Source of the DNA: Peribacillus muralis
Lineage (GTDB): Bacteria; Bacillota; Bacilli; Bacillales; DSM-1321
Direction: 5' to 3'
DNA: 52,685 nucleotides
Assembly (NCBI RefSeq): GCF_001439925.1
Contig: NZ_LMBV01000011.1
Coordinates: 24,846 to 77,530, forward strand
A model generated the notes under the pieces. That model saw only the letters and a list, made by a program, of their open reading frames with translations, did no database searches and was not told the origin of the DNA. How positions within the stretch are numbered: position 1 is the first letter of the stretch; each line of letters opens with the position of its first letter. Positions 1-8,972 of the stretch are shown here, one piece after another. A program made the position numbers and the translations under genes.

Positions 1-90
1 GTAAAATGCTCAAACTCACGAATAAAAGCGCGAAACTCACGAGTAAAGTGTTCAAATTCACGAATAAACGCTCCAAACTCGCGAGTAAAG
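1..90. repeat. Tandem array, ACTCACGA family, 21-nt period
   Basis: Four imperfect units built on AAACTCACGAGTAAA. The core CACG/CGCG falls at 17, 38, 59 and 80, an exact 21-nt step. The array may continue to the left of the window. The same family occurs in reverse orientation at 12969-13033. It encodes no protein that I can see and lies just beyond the terminator of the minus-strand gene that follows. Confidence 0.8.
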
Positions 91-102
91 CCCAAATAAG
101 AG

Positions 103-137
103 AAAAAAGCAATCCTTCCATGAGGGATTGCTTTTTT
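103..137. terminator. Bidirectional intrinsic terminator
   Basis: Stem AAAAAAGCAATCC / GGATTGCTTTTTT with a short loop. Both strands end in a T-run, so it can end the minus-strand FusB-like gene and any rightward transcript. Confidence 0.85.
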
Positions 138-141
138 CGTT

Positions 142-777
142 TTATTTCAGCCGCGCGATGAGATCGTTCATTTTATCTAGGGTGGTGATGTTTTGGTTGC
201 ATTTCATGCTATCGAGGCAAATGTAGTTTCCTTTTTTTATGAAAGTTCCTTGGGCCGTTCCTTTTGTTTCGGACATGAACATGCCTATTTCCTCAAAGCG
301 GCTGCAGATGGCACAGATTCCTTTTTTGTTGGCTGGTTTAATCGTGCCGTGCAGCCCGGTGAATTTGTCGTGATGGGGTGCGATGATGAATTTCTTTCCG
401 GAACCGCCATCGTCCCAGCCCAAGTATGAAATCTCCCTTAAATCGATGTTTTCCAGCAAAGGGGCTTTTAGCTTCTTTGCTTTCGGGAATAGTTTTTTTA
501 TCGTTTTTTCGGTTATTTCTTTAAAGGAGATGACATATGGCTTTATCTGAAGGAGAAAGTTCTCGGCTTGTGCGGGATCTTTAATGGTATCCACCGGATC
601 CAGCAGTTGTTTTTGCTCTGCGTTCAACTCGCTGAATAAACTTAATACCCTTTCTTTGGCGATTGTTTTCAGGGTGTTGATTACGTCTCTATCGTTGGCA
701 GTCGCGTGCCCATTTATGAGAATCTGTGTTTGTAATTTAATGAAGTTATATTGCTCGCTTCTGATAAAAGGTTCCAT
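142..777 (-). CDS. FusB/FusC-family EF-G-binding protein
   Basis: A 211-residue protein resembling the FusB/FusC family (about 213 residues). Family members bind elongation factor G, help release it from the ribosome and can give low-level fusidic acid resistance. An all-helical N-terminal half (about 1-100) is followed by a C-terminal zinc-finger domain. The four expected cysteines are present as CAIC (C155, C158) and C187/C193. The ATG at 777 is preferred: AGGAG lies about 10 nt upstream, whereas an in-frame GTG at 786 sits directly against that same site. The gene stands alone and ends at a bidirectional terminator. The family assignment is firm; whether it protects against fusidic acid here is inferred, since chromosomal members vary. 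Confidence 0.9.
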   Translation of the reverse strand: MEPFIRSEQYNFIKLQTQILINGHATANDRDVINTLKTIAKERVLSLFSELNAEQKQLLDPVDTIKDPAQAENFLLQIKPYVISFKEITEKTIKKLFPKAKKLKAPLLENIDLREISYLGWDDGGSGKKFIIAPHHDKFTGLHGTIKPANKKGICAICSRFEEIGMFMSETKGTAQGTFIKKGNYICLDSMKCNQNITTLDKMNDLIARLK

Positions 778-879
778 TGTCTTCACTCTCCTGTTACTGG
801 TTATACCGTTTCTCTTACTTTACCCGAAATCGCATTCTCATGAAAAGGGAAAAAACGGCTAAGAAATATTCTTGCCATA

Positions 880-907
880 GGAAAAGCACTGATTTCATCA
901 TCAGTGC
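880..907 (-). terminator. Intrinsic terminator of the CD3324-like gene
   Basis: Perfect 8-bp arms GCACTGAT / ATCAGTGC around a 6-nt loop, followed on the minus strand by TTTTC. It lies 14 nt past the stop of the minus-strand gene at 921. Confidence 0.75.
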
Positions 908-920
908 CAGCTTTGTGATC

Positions 921-1184
921 TTATTTGGAATAAACGATTTTCTTTATCGTCTCCACGGAGAGAAAATGTTCTTCAGCCAATGCATGGATCGTACGACCGC
1001 TTTTGAATGCAGATCGTATGGTCGCATTTCGATTATCAAGCTGCTCCCTTGATCCCGAGCGAGTTCCCCATTTACGATGGGTCTTTTCAGGTTTGGGAAT
1101 ATATAGGGTCTCTCCTTGTACGTACTTTTGGATTTCAACGATTAGCCTTTCAGGCAAAACGGCCGTTGCTTTTACATATTTCAT
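921..1184 (-). CDS. Small HTH protein, CD3324 family
   Basis: An 87-residue basic protein resembling the CD3324 family, a group of small helix-turn-helix proteins of Firmicutes with no established function. The N-terminal part contains a YVQGETLYIPKP-type motif. The C-terminal half (about 50-85) looks like a recognition-helix domain reading FKSGRTIHALAEEHFLSVET. The ATG at 1184 is chosen because AAGGGG lies 9 nt upstream; the reading frame stays open further upstream without a better site. It is monocistronic with its own terminator. DNA binding is inferred from the family, and no target can be named. Confidence 0.75.
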   Translation of the reverse strand: MKYVKATAVLPERLIVEIQKYVQGETLYIPKPEKTHRKWGTRSGSREQLDNRNATIRSAFKSGRTIHALAEEHFLSVETIKKIVYSK

Positions 1185-1521
1185 TTCTGCCAGCCCCTTA
1201 TTCTTTTTTAAGAATGAAATAAGGTGCAAAGCTAAATATTGGAAATGACAGGTGTGGCGATTTAGTCTAGCTATGATTTAACCCCATGCAAAGTATCGCC
1301 TCCAATACTAGGCTTTGCATGAGACGTTGCAGAAGGTGGCATTAATGTACGTATTGCCAATCTTTACACCTCCCCGATGTTTTATTGTCATTATTATAAG
1401 GTAGATAAGTTGGATTGCCAAACTTTTTCCATTGTGTAACGGGCTGATTGTTTGATAATGAGCTTCGTCCATGAAATAATTTGTACGGAAACCACACTAA
1501 CCATTATGGGAGCTGACTTTA
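1185..1521. other. Intergenic gap with a palindromic hairpin
   Basis: Divergent gap between the CD3324-like gene and the YhfK-like gene; no credible ORF. One hairpin is visible at about 1284-1321: CATGCAAAG pairs with CTTTGCATG, with inner AGTAT/ATACT. It has no T-run, so it is unlikely to be a terminator. Promoters for both flanking genes must lie here, but I could not fix them. Confidence 0.5.
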
Positions 1522-2166
1522 ATGAAAGTATTCGTAGTTGGGGCAAATGGGCAGATCGGTAAACACTTGGTGGACTTATTGAATGACAGTCAGGAGCACA
1601 GTGTACGGGCAATGATCCGTAAGGAAGAACAAAGAAGGCACTTTGAGAAAAAAGGGATTGAATCGGTTGTAGTCAGTTTGACGGGATCAGTGGAAGAGAT
1701 TGCGGATGCGGCGAAAGGCTGTGATGTTATCGTCTTTACAGCTGGATCCGGTGGAAGCACTGGGGCAGATCAAACGCTGCTGATCGATCTGGATGGTGCC
1801 GTTAAAACGATCGAGGCGGCAGAAAATTTGGGCATCAAGCGATTCATCATGGTAAGTGCTTTTCAGGCGAATAATCGGGATAACTGGAATGAAGCCATCA
1901 AACCGTATTATGTTGCCAAGCATTATGCCGATCGAGCCTTGCTGCAAAGCGATCTGCTCTATACGATCATTCGGCCGGGCGGACTTGTGAACGAACCGGC
2001 AACGGGAAAAGTGATCGCAGCTGAAGCGGTGGAACGTGGTTCGATTTCACGGGAAGATGTTGCTAGGACGATTGTTGCTGCATTGACCGAAGAAAATACC
2101 TATAAGCGTTCTTTTGATTTGGTCTCTGGGAACACGGCGATCCCGGAAGCGTTGAGTAAAATTTAA
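1522..2166 (+). CDS. yhfK: NAD(P)-binding SDR-type reductase (YhfK-like)
   Basis: A 214-residue atypical short-chain dehydrogenase/NAD(P)-binding protein of the YhfK type. The Rossmann dinucleotide motif GANGQIGKH lies at residues 8-16. A central YYVAK motif (about 133-137) matches the family YxxxK catalytic pair, and IIRPGGL near 153 is the usual substrate-side segment. The length matches B. subtilis YhfK. The ATG is preceded by GGGAG with a 9-nt spacer. It is a single gene ending in a strong terminator shared with the convergent acetyltransferase gene. The physiological substrate is unknown. Confidence 0.85.
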   Translation: MKVFVVGANGQIGKHLVDLLNDSQEHSVRAMIRKEEQRRHFEKKGIESVVVSLTGSVEEIADAAKGCDVIVFTAGSGGSTGADQTLLIDLDGAVKTIEAAENLGIKRFIMVSAFQANNRDNWNEAIKPYYVAKHYADRALLQSDLLYTIIRPGGLVNEPATGKVIAAEAVERGSISREDVARTIVAALTEENTYKRSFDLVSGNTAIPEALSKI

Positions 2167-2174
2167 CAAAAAAA

Positions 2175-2206
2175 GGCGGAGCCCCTCGTAAATAGAGGGC
2201 TCCGCT
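2175..2206. terminator. Convergent-gene terminator
   Basis: GC-rich stem GCGGAGCCCCTC / GAGGGCTCCGC between two convergent genes, flanked by A-run and T-rich sequence. It overlaps the stop codon of the minus-strand acetyltransferase. Confidence 0.8.
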
Positions 2207-2771
2207 ATTTATTTACCTCAATGTACTTGATGATCTTCGCTGGATTACCACCTACAACGACGCCATCAGGAACATCTTTTGTTACAACGGCCCCGGAAGC
2301 GACGACGGAATGATTTCCTATTGTAATGCCTGGGTTGATTACCGCCCTCCCGCCAATCCAAACATGATCTCCTATCGTAACCGGTTTTCCGTATTCCACT
2401 CCTGAACTACGTTCGAACGGATCAAGTGGATGTGTGGCTGTATAGATATGGACTCCAGGAGCCAACATGCAGGCGCGGCCGATTTTCACTTCACAAACAT
2501 CCAAAATGACACAATCGAAATTAGCATAAAAATTTTCCCCGACCGTAATGTTATATCCATAGTCACAACGGAAAGTGGGTTCAATGTAAATATTTTTCCC
2601 GATTGAACCAAAAAGCTTATTCAGCAGTCCCGTTCGTTCAATCCCATCGCTTTCGGTTGTCTGATTGAATAGCCGGGTTAATTTTCTGGCATGTTCCCTG
2701 TCTCTGATTAATTCCGGATCCGCAGACAAATATGGCTCTCCATTCACCATCTTTTCTTTTTCTGTATTCAT
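2205..2771 (-). CDS. maa: Maltose/sugar O-acetyltransferase (Maa type)
   Basis: A 188-residue acyltransferase matching the Maa/NodL/LacA group, which moves acetyl from acetyl-CoA to sugar hydroxyls. The N-terminal helical cap begins with the family pattern [16 protein letters not shown]. The rest is a left-handed beta-helix of hexapeptide repeats. The active-site region reads ATHPLDP (catalytic histidine), then IGDHVWIGG, with the C-terminal GNPAKII typical of trimeric LbH enzymes. The ATG at 2771 has AAGGAGG just upstream; an in-frame extension to 2837 lacks a site. It ends at a terminator shared with the YhfK-like gene. Confidence 0.9.
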   Translation of the reverse strand: MNTEKEKMVNGEPYLSADPELIRDREHARKLTRLFNQTTESDGIERTGLLNKLFGSIGKNIYIEPTFRCDYGYNITVGENFYANFDCVILDVCEVKIGRACMLAPGVHIYTATHPLDPFERSSGVEYGKPVTIGDHVWIGGRAVINPGITIGNHSVVASGAVVTKDVPDGVVVGGNPAKIIKYIEVNK

Positions 2772-2981
2772 ATTTCCTCCTTCAGATGTATATACCATTA
2801 AACAAATTCTGCATCGGAACAACATAATCCTTCCCACCGCTTCATTTTCGTTTCCTTAGTTAAGAGGATCAAAATTGAAATGCTTCATGCTAAAAAAGGA
2901 ACGAGGCTTAGTTGTTATAAGTGGTACATTTGTTATCTGAGGGTGAGTGTAACGGAATCCAGCTATAGAGGAAGTGAATAA

Positions 2982-4154
2982 GTGAAAATTCTATATTTGC
3001 ATCAATATTTCAATACCAATAAAGGAAGTACTCGATCTTATGAAATTGCCAAATACTTGGTTTCCAAAAATAATAAAGTCACCATTATTACCGGAAATGA
3101 AACAGATCCTTGTGCGGGAATAAAGATTAAAACAACCAAAACCAAATATAAACAAGATTTTGGATACGGAAAAAGAATACTTTCCTTTATTCATTATATG
3201 TACAAGAGTTTTTTTATTGGGCTGAAGGAAAAGGAAGTGGATGTCGTTTTTGCATCTTCCACTCCTTTGACAATCGGATTGATAGGGATGCTGCTTGCAA
3301 AGGTGAAACGCTGCAAATTTGTTTTTGAAGTGAGGGATGTATGGCCAGATATACCTATCGAGATGGGGATCATAAAAAACAAATGGCTTAAGAAGATTTT
3401 ATTTGCGTTGGAAAGCATGATTTACGCTGCAGCCGACAAAATCATCGTGCTCTCGCCAGGCATGAAAGAAGACTTATTGAGAAAAGGGGTTAAACGGGAA
3501 AAAATTTCGACAATTACTAACTTTGCGGATATAAACTATTTTTCTCGAATTCTTTCTGAAGATAAAGAAAAAGCATTGGATAAATTAGGTTTAAAGGACA
3601 AGTTTATTTGCTTATATGCAGGCACATTAGGATTCATCAATAATATCGATTATATTTTACAGCTTGCCGAAGAGACGGATGACCCCGATATTGTCTATTT
3701 AATTGTAGGGGATGGAAAGGAAAAAGAACGCTTGATTCAAGTGAAAGAGAGCAAAAAATTAACGAACGTCATTTTCCTGGATCAGGTATCTAAAAAAGAA
3801 GCTTATTTGTTAATGTCCGTATCTCATATGGGTCTATGTTTTGTACGTGATCATGAAATTTTGAATAGGAATAGTCAAAATAAACTTTTTGATTTTTGGG
3901 CAGCCGGAAAACCAACATTAATAAACTATAAAGGCTGGCAGGATGAGGTCATGACAAAATATGATGCAGGTCATGGTTTTGAATATAGTGAACGATCAAA
4001 GATGATAGAGTATATAAAATCAATGAAAAGTGACAAACGAATGTATCTGGAAAGACTAGGAAATATCGAGCGTTTAACCCTGAATTATGAGAAAACCAGA
4101 TTGATTTCGAAACTGGAGAGAACACTGTCGGAATTGGTTGATCCTAATCATTGA
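2982..4154 (+). CDS. GT4 family glycosyltransferase (WbuB-like)
   Basis: A 390-residue glycosyltransferase of the GT4 family and GT-B fold, predicted to be cytoplasmic and to add a sugar to a lipid-linked repeat unit. The N-terminal domain starts MKILYLHQYF, and the RDVWPD motif (about 118-123) is typical of the WbuB/WcaI-like subgroup. The C-terminal domain carries a nucleotide-sugar segment around YAGTLG (about 213) and VGDGKEKE (about 242), and NKLFDFWAAGKPTL (about 304-317) stands in for the usual EX7E region. The start is GTG with GAGGAAG upstream. It is the first gene of a polysaccharide cluster running to 8972. Donor and acceptor sugars cannot be read from the sequence. Confidence 0.85.
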   Translation: MKILYLHQYFNTNKGSTRSYEIAKYLVSKNNKVTIITGNETDPCAGIKIKTTKTKYKQDFGYGKRILSFIHYMYKSFFIGLKEKEVDVVFASSTPLTIGLIGMLLAKVKRCKFVFEVRDVWPDIPIEMGIIKNKWLKKILFALESMIYAAADKIIVLSPGMKEDLLRKGVKREKISTITNFADINYFSRILSEDKEKALDKLGLKDKFICLYAGTLGFINNIDYILQLAEETDDPDIVYLIVGDGKEKERLIQVKESKKLTNVIFLDQVSKKEAYLLMSVSHMGLCFVRDHEILNRNSQNKLFDFWAAGKPTLINYKGWQDEVMTKYDAGHGFEYSERSKMIEYIKSMKSDKRMYLERLGNIERLTLNYEKTRLISKLERTLSELVDPNH

Positions 4155-4213
4155 ATATATATTTGCCTGCTTTCATTAACGTCTATTGAATTTTGGAAAA
4201 AGGATGGTGTTCC

Positions 4214-4858
4214 ATGGAGACTATCGTAAATACAAAGCCAGTGATAACGGATTGGGTAAAACGGGATACGTTACGAACGTTGAGCGGATTTTGGATTCTG
4301 GCAGGTTAATTTTAGGTGAGTATACAATACAGTGATTCTAAGTTAACGGTGCCCATTCAAAAGAAGCCGGACATGCTATATGAAAAGCTAATTAGCTACC
4401 ATCCGCCCAACGAAAATGGAAAAAAATTCATTTACAGCAAATTTCGGACGTTTATAAAAAGGCTCCGTATTTCCAAGATTTTTTCCCGCTGTTGGAGGAA
4501 GCCTATCAAAAAGAACACGCTTTGCTAGTCGATTTAAACGTTCATTTAATAGAGTTGCTTTTACATTATTTAAATTATGAAGGTGAAACACATCTTTCCA
4601 CTGATTTTGATACAAACGTTGGGAAAACCGAGAGATTGTTCAGCTTACTTAAGCAAACTGGCGGTACATGCTATTTAAGCGGGAAAAGCGGCAGAGCCTA
4701 TCTTGAAGGAGTTATTTCAGCAAGTAAATATCGAGAGATTTCATTCATCCTGTGTATGAGGCGAGAAATGAGAAAGAGTGTATAAAAAATGTATCGATTC
4801 TTGACTGGATGATGTACCATCCGGCCGATCAAATAAAAGCAACGTTAATGAAAGATTA
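4214..4858 (+). pseudogene. Broken WbqC-family gene
   Basis: Three frames together spell a WbqC-family protein, which no single frame can make. An ATG at 4214 opens 31 codons, then a stop. An LTVPI segment follows from about 4345. A frame change at the A-run near 4420-4428 leads into VYKKAPYFQDFFPLLEEAY. The frame then reads RLFSLLKQTGGTCYLSGKSG, diagnostic for the family. A second shift near 4740 gives FIHPVYEARNEKECIKNVS and ends ATLMKD-stop at 4858. WbqC-like proteins occur in polysaccharide loci and are poorly characterised. The conserved N-terminus is missing or unrecognisable, so this is decay beyond a sequencing slip. Confidence 0.85.
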
Positions 4859-4909
4859 AGCTGATCAGAACAATGCACAAAAACTAGAGATGTGGCGTGA
4901 TATGGGAAT

Positions 4910-6187
4910 ATGAAAATGAAAAATGAATTCATGAATAAGTTACTTGTATTATTAACGGGGAATTCCGTTGCACAGCTGATCATCTTTGCAAGCTCGCCCA
5001 TATTAACAAGAATATATAAACCAGCAGATTTTGGGGTGTTTGCAAACTATACTTCCCTTTTGGCCATTCTCATGTCATTTGCCTCTCTTTGTTTGGAGAA
5101 GGCGATTCCTTTGGAAAAAAACCACAAAAATACGGTTCATTTAATGTACATTAGCATGTTTACGATTGCCTTCGTTTGTTTCTTGAATCTAGGTTTAGGC
5201 TTCTTTGGTTTATCGTTATTCCGATTATACGGTATAGAAACCTCCATCATGAATGACGTTTTACTTTCATTCGGCCTGTTTTTTGCAGGGGTTTATCAAG
5301 TGATGAGCTACTGGATGTTAAAAGAAGATAAGTATAAAGGGATCACCCATTCTAAACTGCTTCAATCGATCAGTAACGTAATCAGTCAGTCCTCGCTTAT
5401 TTCCTTTAATCATGTGACTCCAGGAATGGGTTTAATCGCGGGAGATATGATTGGACGCGGAATCTCCCTTGCGTATATATGGAGATTTTTCTTAAAACAG
5501 ATGCACTGGCCGAAAGTTGATTTTAGAAGAATGAGATATTTGCTAAAAAAATATGAGAAATTCGCTAAATACTCCACATGGTCCACTTTTTTAAGTTCTT
5601 TATCTCTGCAAATCATATTTTTGTTATTGATGCGTCTATACGGACCTGAGGTGACAGGGTATTTCTCCATGGCTATAAAAACGGTCGGTATACCCATTAG
5701 CTTGTTGGGCGTGAGCATTTCGACAGTATTCTATAGCGAAGTGTCAAAAAGCATTAAAGATGAACCAGGAAGAGTTTTGCATTTGTATAAGAGCATCATT
5801 ACTAAAACGGCGATGATTGGTTTACCAGCAATGGCACTTTTAGCAGTGATTGCACCCAGTCTTTTTAGTTTTGTTTTTGGAGATGGATGGCGGGTATCTG
5901 GCCAATATGTGACATTGATGTCGTTTATGTTTTTAGCTCAAGTGAACATTGTGCCAGTTTCGCAAATCTTGTTTTTAGTCAATAAACAAAAGACTCAGCT
6001 TGTATGGGAGATTTCACGGCTGTTGTTAATATCTATTGGGGTAGTGGTCAGCTTCACTTTAGGGAAATCGGCTGAAACAGCGATACTTTATTTTAGCATT
6101 TGTATGGGGGTCAGCTACTACTTTCTTGCTCTCCTTGGCTATAGGGCGATACATTCCGCAGAAGGAGAGGGACATGTAAAAAAATGA
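4910..6187 (+). CDS. Polysaccharide flippase (Wzx/MATE-type)
   Basis: A 425-residue integral membrane protein of the polysaccharide-biosynthesis (Wzx-like, MOP superfamily) type, predicted to move lipid-linked repeat units across the cytoplasmic membrane. About 12 hydrophobic segments run along the chain. The N-terminus reads NSVAQLIIFASSPILTRIY, the conserved first-helix pattern with TRIYxPxDFG of flippases. The ATG at 4910 has only weak upstream complementarity (GGGAAT); ATGs at 4916 and 4931 are alternatives. It overlaps the next gene by 4 nt, showing translational coupling in the operon. Substrate specificity is not predictable. Confidence 0.85.
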   Translation: MKMKNEFMNKLLVLLTGNSVAQLIIFASSPILTRIYKPADFGVFANYTSLLAILMSFASLCLEKAIPLEKNHKNTVHLMYISMFTIAFVCFLNLGLGFFGLSLFRLYGIETSIMNDVLLSFGLFFAGVYQVMSYWMLKEDKYKGITHSKLLQSISNVISQSSLISFNHVTPGMGLIAGDMIGRGISLAYIWRFFLKQMHWPKVDFRRMRYLLKKYEKFAKYSTWSTFLSSLSLQIIFLLLMRLYGPEVTGYFSMAIKTVGIPISLLGVSISTVFYSEVSKSIKDEPGRVLHLYKSIITKTAMIGLPAMALLAVIAPSLFSFVFGDGWRVSGQYVTLMSFMFLAQVNIVPVSQILFLVNKQKTQLVWEISRLLLISIGVVVSFTLGKSAETAILYFSICMGVSYYFLALLGYRAIHSAEGEGHVKK

Positions 6188-7470
6188 AGCTTATCCAAAT
6201 TGGTTTAGTAGGATTGTATGTTTGGTTGCTCGATGTTTCCTACGTTCATTTCATTTATCCTGAATACGGGTATATGGGATTCGTTTATCGCGGAGCACCG
6301 AGTGCAGGGATGATAGCCGTATCGATGTTCTTCATCTTATTACCTGCCCTATGCACAAAAAAAGAACTGGAAAAGCCGTCAGAATTCGTTTTTTGGATTT
6401 TATATTTCATTGTTTATATACCTGTAGTATGGGTTCCCAATTATTTATTCAGTGATATGCAGCCTAATTTTATGTATACAAATGCCATGATGTTATTTTG
6501 TTTACTTATCATTGGAAACGTAAATCGATTGCCAACGCTGAAGCTTACACCCGCGCAAGTCAATATGGGTCTATTAAAAGTCGTTTTCATTGTGACGCTG
6601 CTGATTTTTTTCCTTTATACCTTCAGGGTTTCGGGTGGAATCAGTCTGAAGCCTCCGATAGATGCCGAGGATATTTATGATAAACGAATGATTTCACGAG
6701 TCAATTTAACGCCGGCTGGAGGGTATATCATCCAGTGGCTCGCTAAAGTATGGAACCCCCTTATCGTGATCATCGGTTTATGTCAGAAAAAATATCTCTA
6801 TGTGTTTATCGGGCTGGCCTTGCAATACTTGTTGTACACCACAAACGGATTGAAATCGACACTATTATCGACGTTTTTGTTAATTATAGTATTTATTGCG
6901 TCCCATGATAAAGGGCGGAATTTCGCGATATATTTTTGCTTGAGTCTGTGCTCGCTGCTGGGCATCAGCGTTGTCCTGGATTTTATCCTTGATCAGGCTT
7001 ATTTAACCAATTTATTCGCCAGAAGGATGATCATCACTCCAGGTTTGCTGACAACCTATTATATCGACTTCTTTTCAACCCATCCAAAAGCGTTGCTATC
7101 GTATAACATTTTAGAAAGATTCATTGATCCTGTCTATGACAGGAGTCCGCCCTATATTATCGGTACAGAGTACTTTGGCCGGCAGCAAATGGCCGCTAAT
7201 GCGAATATGTTCGCCGATGCTTTTGCTAATTTTGGTTATATTGGATTCTTCATGTATACAGGGGTTTTGTCGGTTTTATTATGGATTTATGACAGTCTTA
7301 CCGAGGACGTAAAGTGGCGGCGGTTTGGAATCATGATACTTGTCATACCTGCATGGTGTTTAGCCGATACTTCGCTTACAACTACCTTTGTTACAGACGG
7401 GATGGTTTTCACTTTCCTTATCATGTATGCATTGCCAGGGGCAGATTCACAAAAAGGAGTTAACAAATGA
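6184..7470 (+). CDS. Wzy-like repeat-unit polymerase
   Basis: A 428-residue polytopic membrane protein with about 11 hydrophobic segments and a large extracytoplasmic loop (about 270-345), the layout of O-antigen/oligosaccharide polymerases. These join repeat units on the outer face of the membrane. Wzy proteins diverge too far for residue motifs, so the call rests on topology and on position between a flippase and a glycosyltransferase. It overlaps the flippase by 4 nt at its start and the next gene by 4 nt at its end. GAAGGAGAGGG lies upstream of the ATG. Confidence 0.75.
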   Translation: MKLIQIGLVGLYVWLLDVSYVHFIYPEYGYMGFVYRGAPSAGMIAVSMFFILLPALCTKKELEKPSEFVFWILYFIVYIPVVWVPNYLFSDMQPNFMYTNAMMLFCLLIIGNVNRLPTLKLTPAQVNMGLLKVVFIVTLLIFFLYTFRVSGGISLKPPIDAEDIYDKRMISRVNLTPAGGYIIQWLAKVWNPLIVIIGLCQKKYLYVFIGLALQYLLYTTNGLKSTLLSTFLLIIVFIASHDKGRNFAIYFCLSLCSLLGISVVLDFILDQAYLTNLFARRMIITPGLLTTYYIDFFSTHPKALLSYNILERFIDPVYDRSPPYIIGTEYFGRQQMAANANMFADAFANFGYIGFFMYTGVLSVLLWIYDSLTEDVKWRRFGIMILVIPAWCLADTSLTTTFVTDGMVFTFLIMYALPGADSQKGVNK

Positions 7471-8588
7471 AATTATTTTATAATATTAGCTCGGTTCATC
7501 CGTGGAGTGATACGAGAATATATTTTCGGCAAGCATTCACTCATGGAGAAACAGGTAAATATAAGGTCAAGCATATAGCGATTGAAAATAATCTAATCCC
7601 CGGGAATATCCCGCCCAGTATAACGGTGGAATTGCTGCCTAAACGGCCAAAGAAAAAAAGGATGTTAACGTGGATACCATTATACAAGAAGATTAAGAAA
7701 GATAAACCTGATGTGATTCAGTTTCACGATCCAGAGCTGCTTATTTTAATGAAAATCATAAGCTGGATTCCTCACTATCGGCCCGTCATCGTATATGACA
7801 TGCATGAAAATGTACCAAAGGTTCTCATGAGGAAAAAAATCCCTGGTTTTGCATTGAATATGTATCGGCAGTGGGAAAGGCAATTGCTAAAATCCTGCAG
7901 CGGGGTCGTTTTCGCAGAAAGTACGTATAAAGATGACTATCAATTCCTGACTTGTCCAACAATGGATGTGTATAATTATCCGAAAGTTCCTTTTATGAAA
8001 GAAAATGACACGAAAGAAGATGTGTTTACTTTCATTTATCTAGGGAGCATTTCAGCTATTCGTGGCGGGGAAACGATGCTGCTTCTTGCTAAAAGGTTAG
8101 TGGAATTAAAGAAAACATTTCACATGAAGATTATCGGAACGGGCAGTGAAGAGTATATTGGGCAATTAAAAACCTTCATACTTGATAATGACTTGGGCGA
8201 ATATGTCAGTCTTGAGGGTGGAATGGCCTTTGATCATGCATTTGAAGCGATTCAGAGGGCACATGTAGGTATGGCATTTTTAGTTCCCGATCCGAATTTC
8301 ATCGGCAGTAAAGCGACAAAATGCTTTGAATATATGGCTGCGGGCATCCCATTCATGGTTTCAGATTTTATGATTCAGGATGAACTGGATAAATGGAACT
8401 GTGGCGTGTCGGTCGATGTATCCAATATAGATGATGTCGTTCAAAAAGCGGTTGATTTACTGGATTCCCCTGACAAGGCAGCACACATGGGGGAACGAGG
8501 CAAGACTGCCTATAAACAAGAATACAACTGGGAAAAAGAAGAAGGAAAATTACGAACTCTGTTTGATGAATTAGAGTCACGCTCCTAG
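7467..8588 (+). CDS. GT4 family glycosyltransferase
   Basis: A 373-residue GT-B glycosyltransferase of the GT4 family. The N-terminal domain has VIQFHDPELL (about 86) and VYDMHENVPKV (about 110), hallmarks of the subgroup whose members start near FYNISSVHPWSDTRI. The C-terminal Rossmann domain holds YLGSISAIRGGE (about 192) and IIGTGSEEYI (about 220). The EX7E-like segment is FIGSKATKCFEYMAAGIPF (about 274). The ATG has AAGGAG 9 nt upstream and overlaps the polymerase stop by 4 nt. It very probably acts on the same repeat unit as the other cluster enzymes. Confidence 0.85.
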   Translation: MKLFYNISSVHPWSDTRIYFRQAFTHGETGKYKVKHIAIENNLIPGNIPPSITVELLPKRPKKKRMLTWIPLYKKIKKDKPDVIQFHDPELLILMKIISWIPHYRPVIVYDMHENVPKVLMRKKIPGFALNMYRQWERQLLKSCSGVVFAESTYKDDYQFLTCPTMDVYNYPKVPFMKENDTKEDVFTFIYLGSISAIRGGETMLLLAKRLVELKKTFHMKIIGTGSEEYIGQLKTFILDNDLGEYVSLEGGMAFDHAFEAIQRAHVGMAFLVPDPNFIGSKATKCFEYMAAGIPFMVSDFMIQDELDKWNCGVSVDVSNIDDVVQKAVDLLDSPDKAAHMGERGKTAYKQEYNWEKEEGKLRTLFDELESRS

Positions 8589-8598
8589 GAGGTTTAGT

Positions 8599-8972
8599 AT
8601 GGGGTGTTATTTATATGGTTGAACAAATTGGCATGTTTGTTTATCGGATAGGAAATATCATTTACTATAAAAACGACTATAATGGATTTTGTACCGCATG
8701 GAGCCAAAGGCATTATCATCAATCCGTTTACTAAAATAGGCGACCATGTTACAATCTTTCATCAAGTAACATTCGGGCAAAATAAAGAGAGCAGACAAGC
8801 ACCTGAGGTTTGTAATCATGCTTATATTGGAGTAGGCGCTAAATTATTGGGTGGCATCCGGATCGGTATGCATTCGAAAGTGGGGGCAAATGCAGTCGTT
8901 TTGAAATCCGTTCCCGATCATTGCACGGCAGTCGGAGTACCCAGTGTAAATATAGAAAAGTTAAAGAACTAA
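8599..8972 (+). pseudogene. Truncated serine-acetyltransferase-like gene (left-handed beta-helix)
   Basis: From 8682 one frame encodes 96 residues of an LbH acyltransferase, with GIIINPFTKIGDHVTIFHQV and [13 protein letters not shown], close to the C-terminal domain of serine acetyltransferase-like proteins in polysaccharide clusters. The only good ribosome site, AGGAGG with a 6-nt spacer, belongs to the ATG at 8599, whose frame stops after 7 codons. A second frame, entered at 8615, reads MVEQIGMFVYRIGNIIYY, the expected N-terminal segment, but runs out of frame before the beta-helix and lacks the linker. So at least one frameshift and one deletion separate start from catalytic domain. A short product from 8682 cannot be excluded. 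Confidence 0.75.

Noticed and set aside
584..1052. Plus-strand frames over the FusB-like gene and the following gap
   Set aside because: They overlap well-supported minus-strand genes or their terminator and show no ribosome sites or domains.
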